Below, in pieces: positions 6,107 through 6,736 of a stretch of 6,736 bases of DNA. The stretch comes from an uncultured bacterium (GTDB lineage: Bacteria > Actinomycetota > Coriobacteriia > Coriobacteriales > Coriobacteriaceae). Where the stretch lies: the NCBI GenBank assembly GCA_905215725.1, contig CAJMRD010000100.1, positions 1 to 6,736 on the forward strand, in the 5' to 3' direction. Below the pieces are notes generated by a model that worked only from the letters and a program-made list of their open reading frames with translations, had not been told where the DNA came from and made no database searches. Each line of letters opens with the position of its first letter. The stretch's first letter is position 1. The position numbers and the translations under genes are program-made.

Positions 6107-6736
6107 CTAGTGGGAGGCCTCGTCGTCGAGTGCGCGCTTAATTCGGTCGCCATCGGCAAGGAGATTCTCCAGATAGCGCTGGTCGCGGTCTTTAAGGGCG
6201 CGGCTGTAGGCGCCGAGCGATTCGATCAGATGGTCGATCTCGAAGGCGAGCGCATTGGCGTCGTCGATCATGAGCTCGGACCACATCTGCGGATTGAGGT
6301 GCGCTACGCGGGTGAGGTCGCGGTAGCTGCCGGCCGAAAAGCCGTGGTGAACCTGAGCGGTCGGGCTCTTAACATAGGCGTTTGAGACGACATGCGCGAG
6401 CTGGCTCGTAAAGGCGATGACGCGGTCGTGCTCGGCGGCGCTGGTCACGCTGAACTTGCCAAAGCCCAGGGGACGCACCATCTCGCGCACCTGGCCCAAA
6501 AGCTCCAGTTTGAGCGCATCGTCCACCGCGGGCGGTACGAGCACCAGCGGGGCGCCCTGGAACAGGTCGGCGCGGGAGTGCGCATAGCCCGAGTACTGCG
6601 TGCCCGCCATGGGGTGCGCGCCCACAAAGTAAAAGCCGTGCTCGCGGGCAAGCTCAAAGGCGCGCTCGCACACGATGCCCTTGACGCCCACCGTGTCGAT
6701 CACCACGGGGCCCATGATGGCCTCGGTGTCGGTGGC
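6107..6736 (-). CDS. tyrA: Prephenate dehydrogenase (5' end outside window; 209 C-terminal codons visible)
   Basis: The frame is open to the window edge and continues upstream of the internal ATG at 6715 as ATDTEAIM, so the gene is cut rather than starting there. Prephenate dehydrogenase oxidatively decarboxylates prephenate to 4-hydroxyphenylpyruvate, the tyrosine branch. Visible parts, numbered from the edge: VVIDTVGVKG (11-20), at the place of the usual DxxSVK; VGAHPMAGTQYSGY (38-51), the HPMAG active-site motif; TSQLAHVVSNA (110-120); and SYRDLTRVA (137-145) of the helical dimerisation domain. The N-terminal Rossmann glycine motif (GxGxxG) is expected outside the window. The protein stops soon after the helical domain with a charged tail (from about residue 180), so no C-terminal ACT domain is present. 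No chorismate mutase domain is fused to the visible part. Arogenate as substrate cannot be excluded. It is the first visible gene of the cluster. Confidence 0.9.
   Translation of the reverse strand, partial: ATDTEAIMGPVVIDTVGVKGIVCERAFELAREHGFYFVGAHPMAGTQYSGYAHSRADLFQGAPLVLVPPAVDDALKLELLGQVREMVRPLGFGKFSVTSAAEHDRVIAFTSQLAHVVSNAYVKSPTAQVHHGFSAGSYRDLTRVAHLNPQMWSELMIDDANALAFEIDHLIESLGAYSRALKDRDQRYLENLLADGDRIKRALDDEASH

Noticed and set aside
6107..6715. tyrA starting at the ATG at 6715
   Set aside because: The frame continues upstream to the window edge, and the Rossmann domain expected at the N-terminus would be missing. The gene is truncated by the window, not short.

Overview
This window is a densely packed aromatic amino acid biosynthesis cluster. 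Every gene lies on the minus strand, so transcription runs from high to low coordinates. In transcription order the genes are: tyrA (prephenate dehydrogenase, 5' end cut by the window edge), aroB (3-dehydroquinate synthase), aroA (EPSP synthase), aroC (chorismate synthase), pheA (chorismate mutase-prephenate dehydratase with ACT domain), a fused aroE-aroK gene (shikimate dehydrogenase plus shikimate kinase), and the first 23 codons of aroQ (type II 3-dehydroquinate dehydratase), cut by the left edge.

Together the genes encode shikimate pathway steps 2 to 7 (AroB, AroQ, AroE, AroK, AroA, AroC). They also encode the two branches from chorismate/prephenate: PheA towards phenylpyruvate and phenylalanine, and TyrA towards 4-hydroxyphenylpyruvate and tyrosine. 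The only shikimate step not visible is the first, DAHP synthase; its gene may lie upstream of tyrA or elsewhere. Junctions are tight: aroB/aroA overlap by 7 nt, aroA/aroC are 1 nt apart, and pheA/aroE-aroK abut with no gap. Slightly looser gaps of 36, 43 and 64 nt precede aroB, pheA and aroQ. This is the layout of one polycistronic operon with translational coupling. No promoter is visible, so it probably lies upstream of the window.

The DNA is strongly GC-rich with GC-ending codons, while several enzyme motifs (GESGS in EPSP synthase, GQSHS in chorismate synthase, the compact AroE fused to AroK) resemble, from memory, forms seen in anaerobic Clostridia and gut Actinobacteria. A Coriobacteriia member such as Collinsella fits best, with a GC-rich clostridial lineage as the alternative. 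This assignment is inference and only moderately secure.

The one non-coding element of note is a 41-nt palindrome between aroE-aroK and aroQ (93..133). It has a GGGGACAGGCACC core, looks like a REP-type element, and could also act as a weak terminator. There is no gene-free stretch over 300 bases. I see no defence system, mobile element gene, tRNA, rRNA or CRISPR array, and nothing that amounts to a previously undescribed system. The interest lies in the gene fusion, its shortened kinase domain, the palindrome and a few active-site variants.
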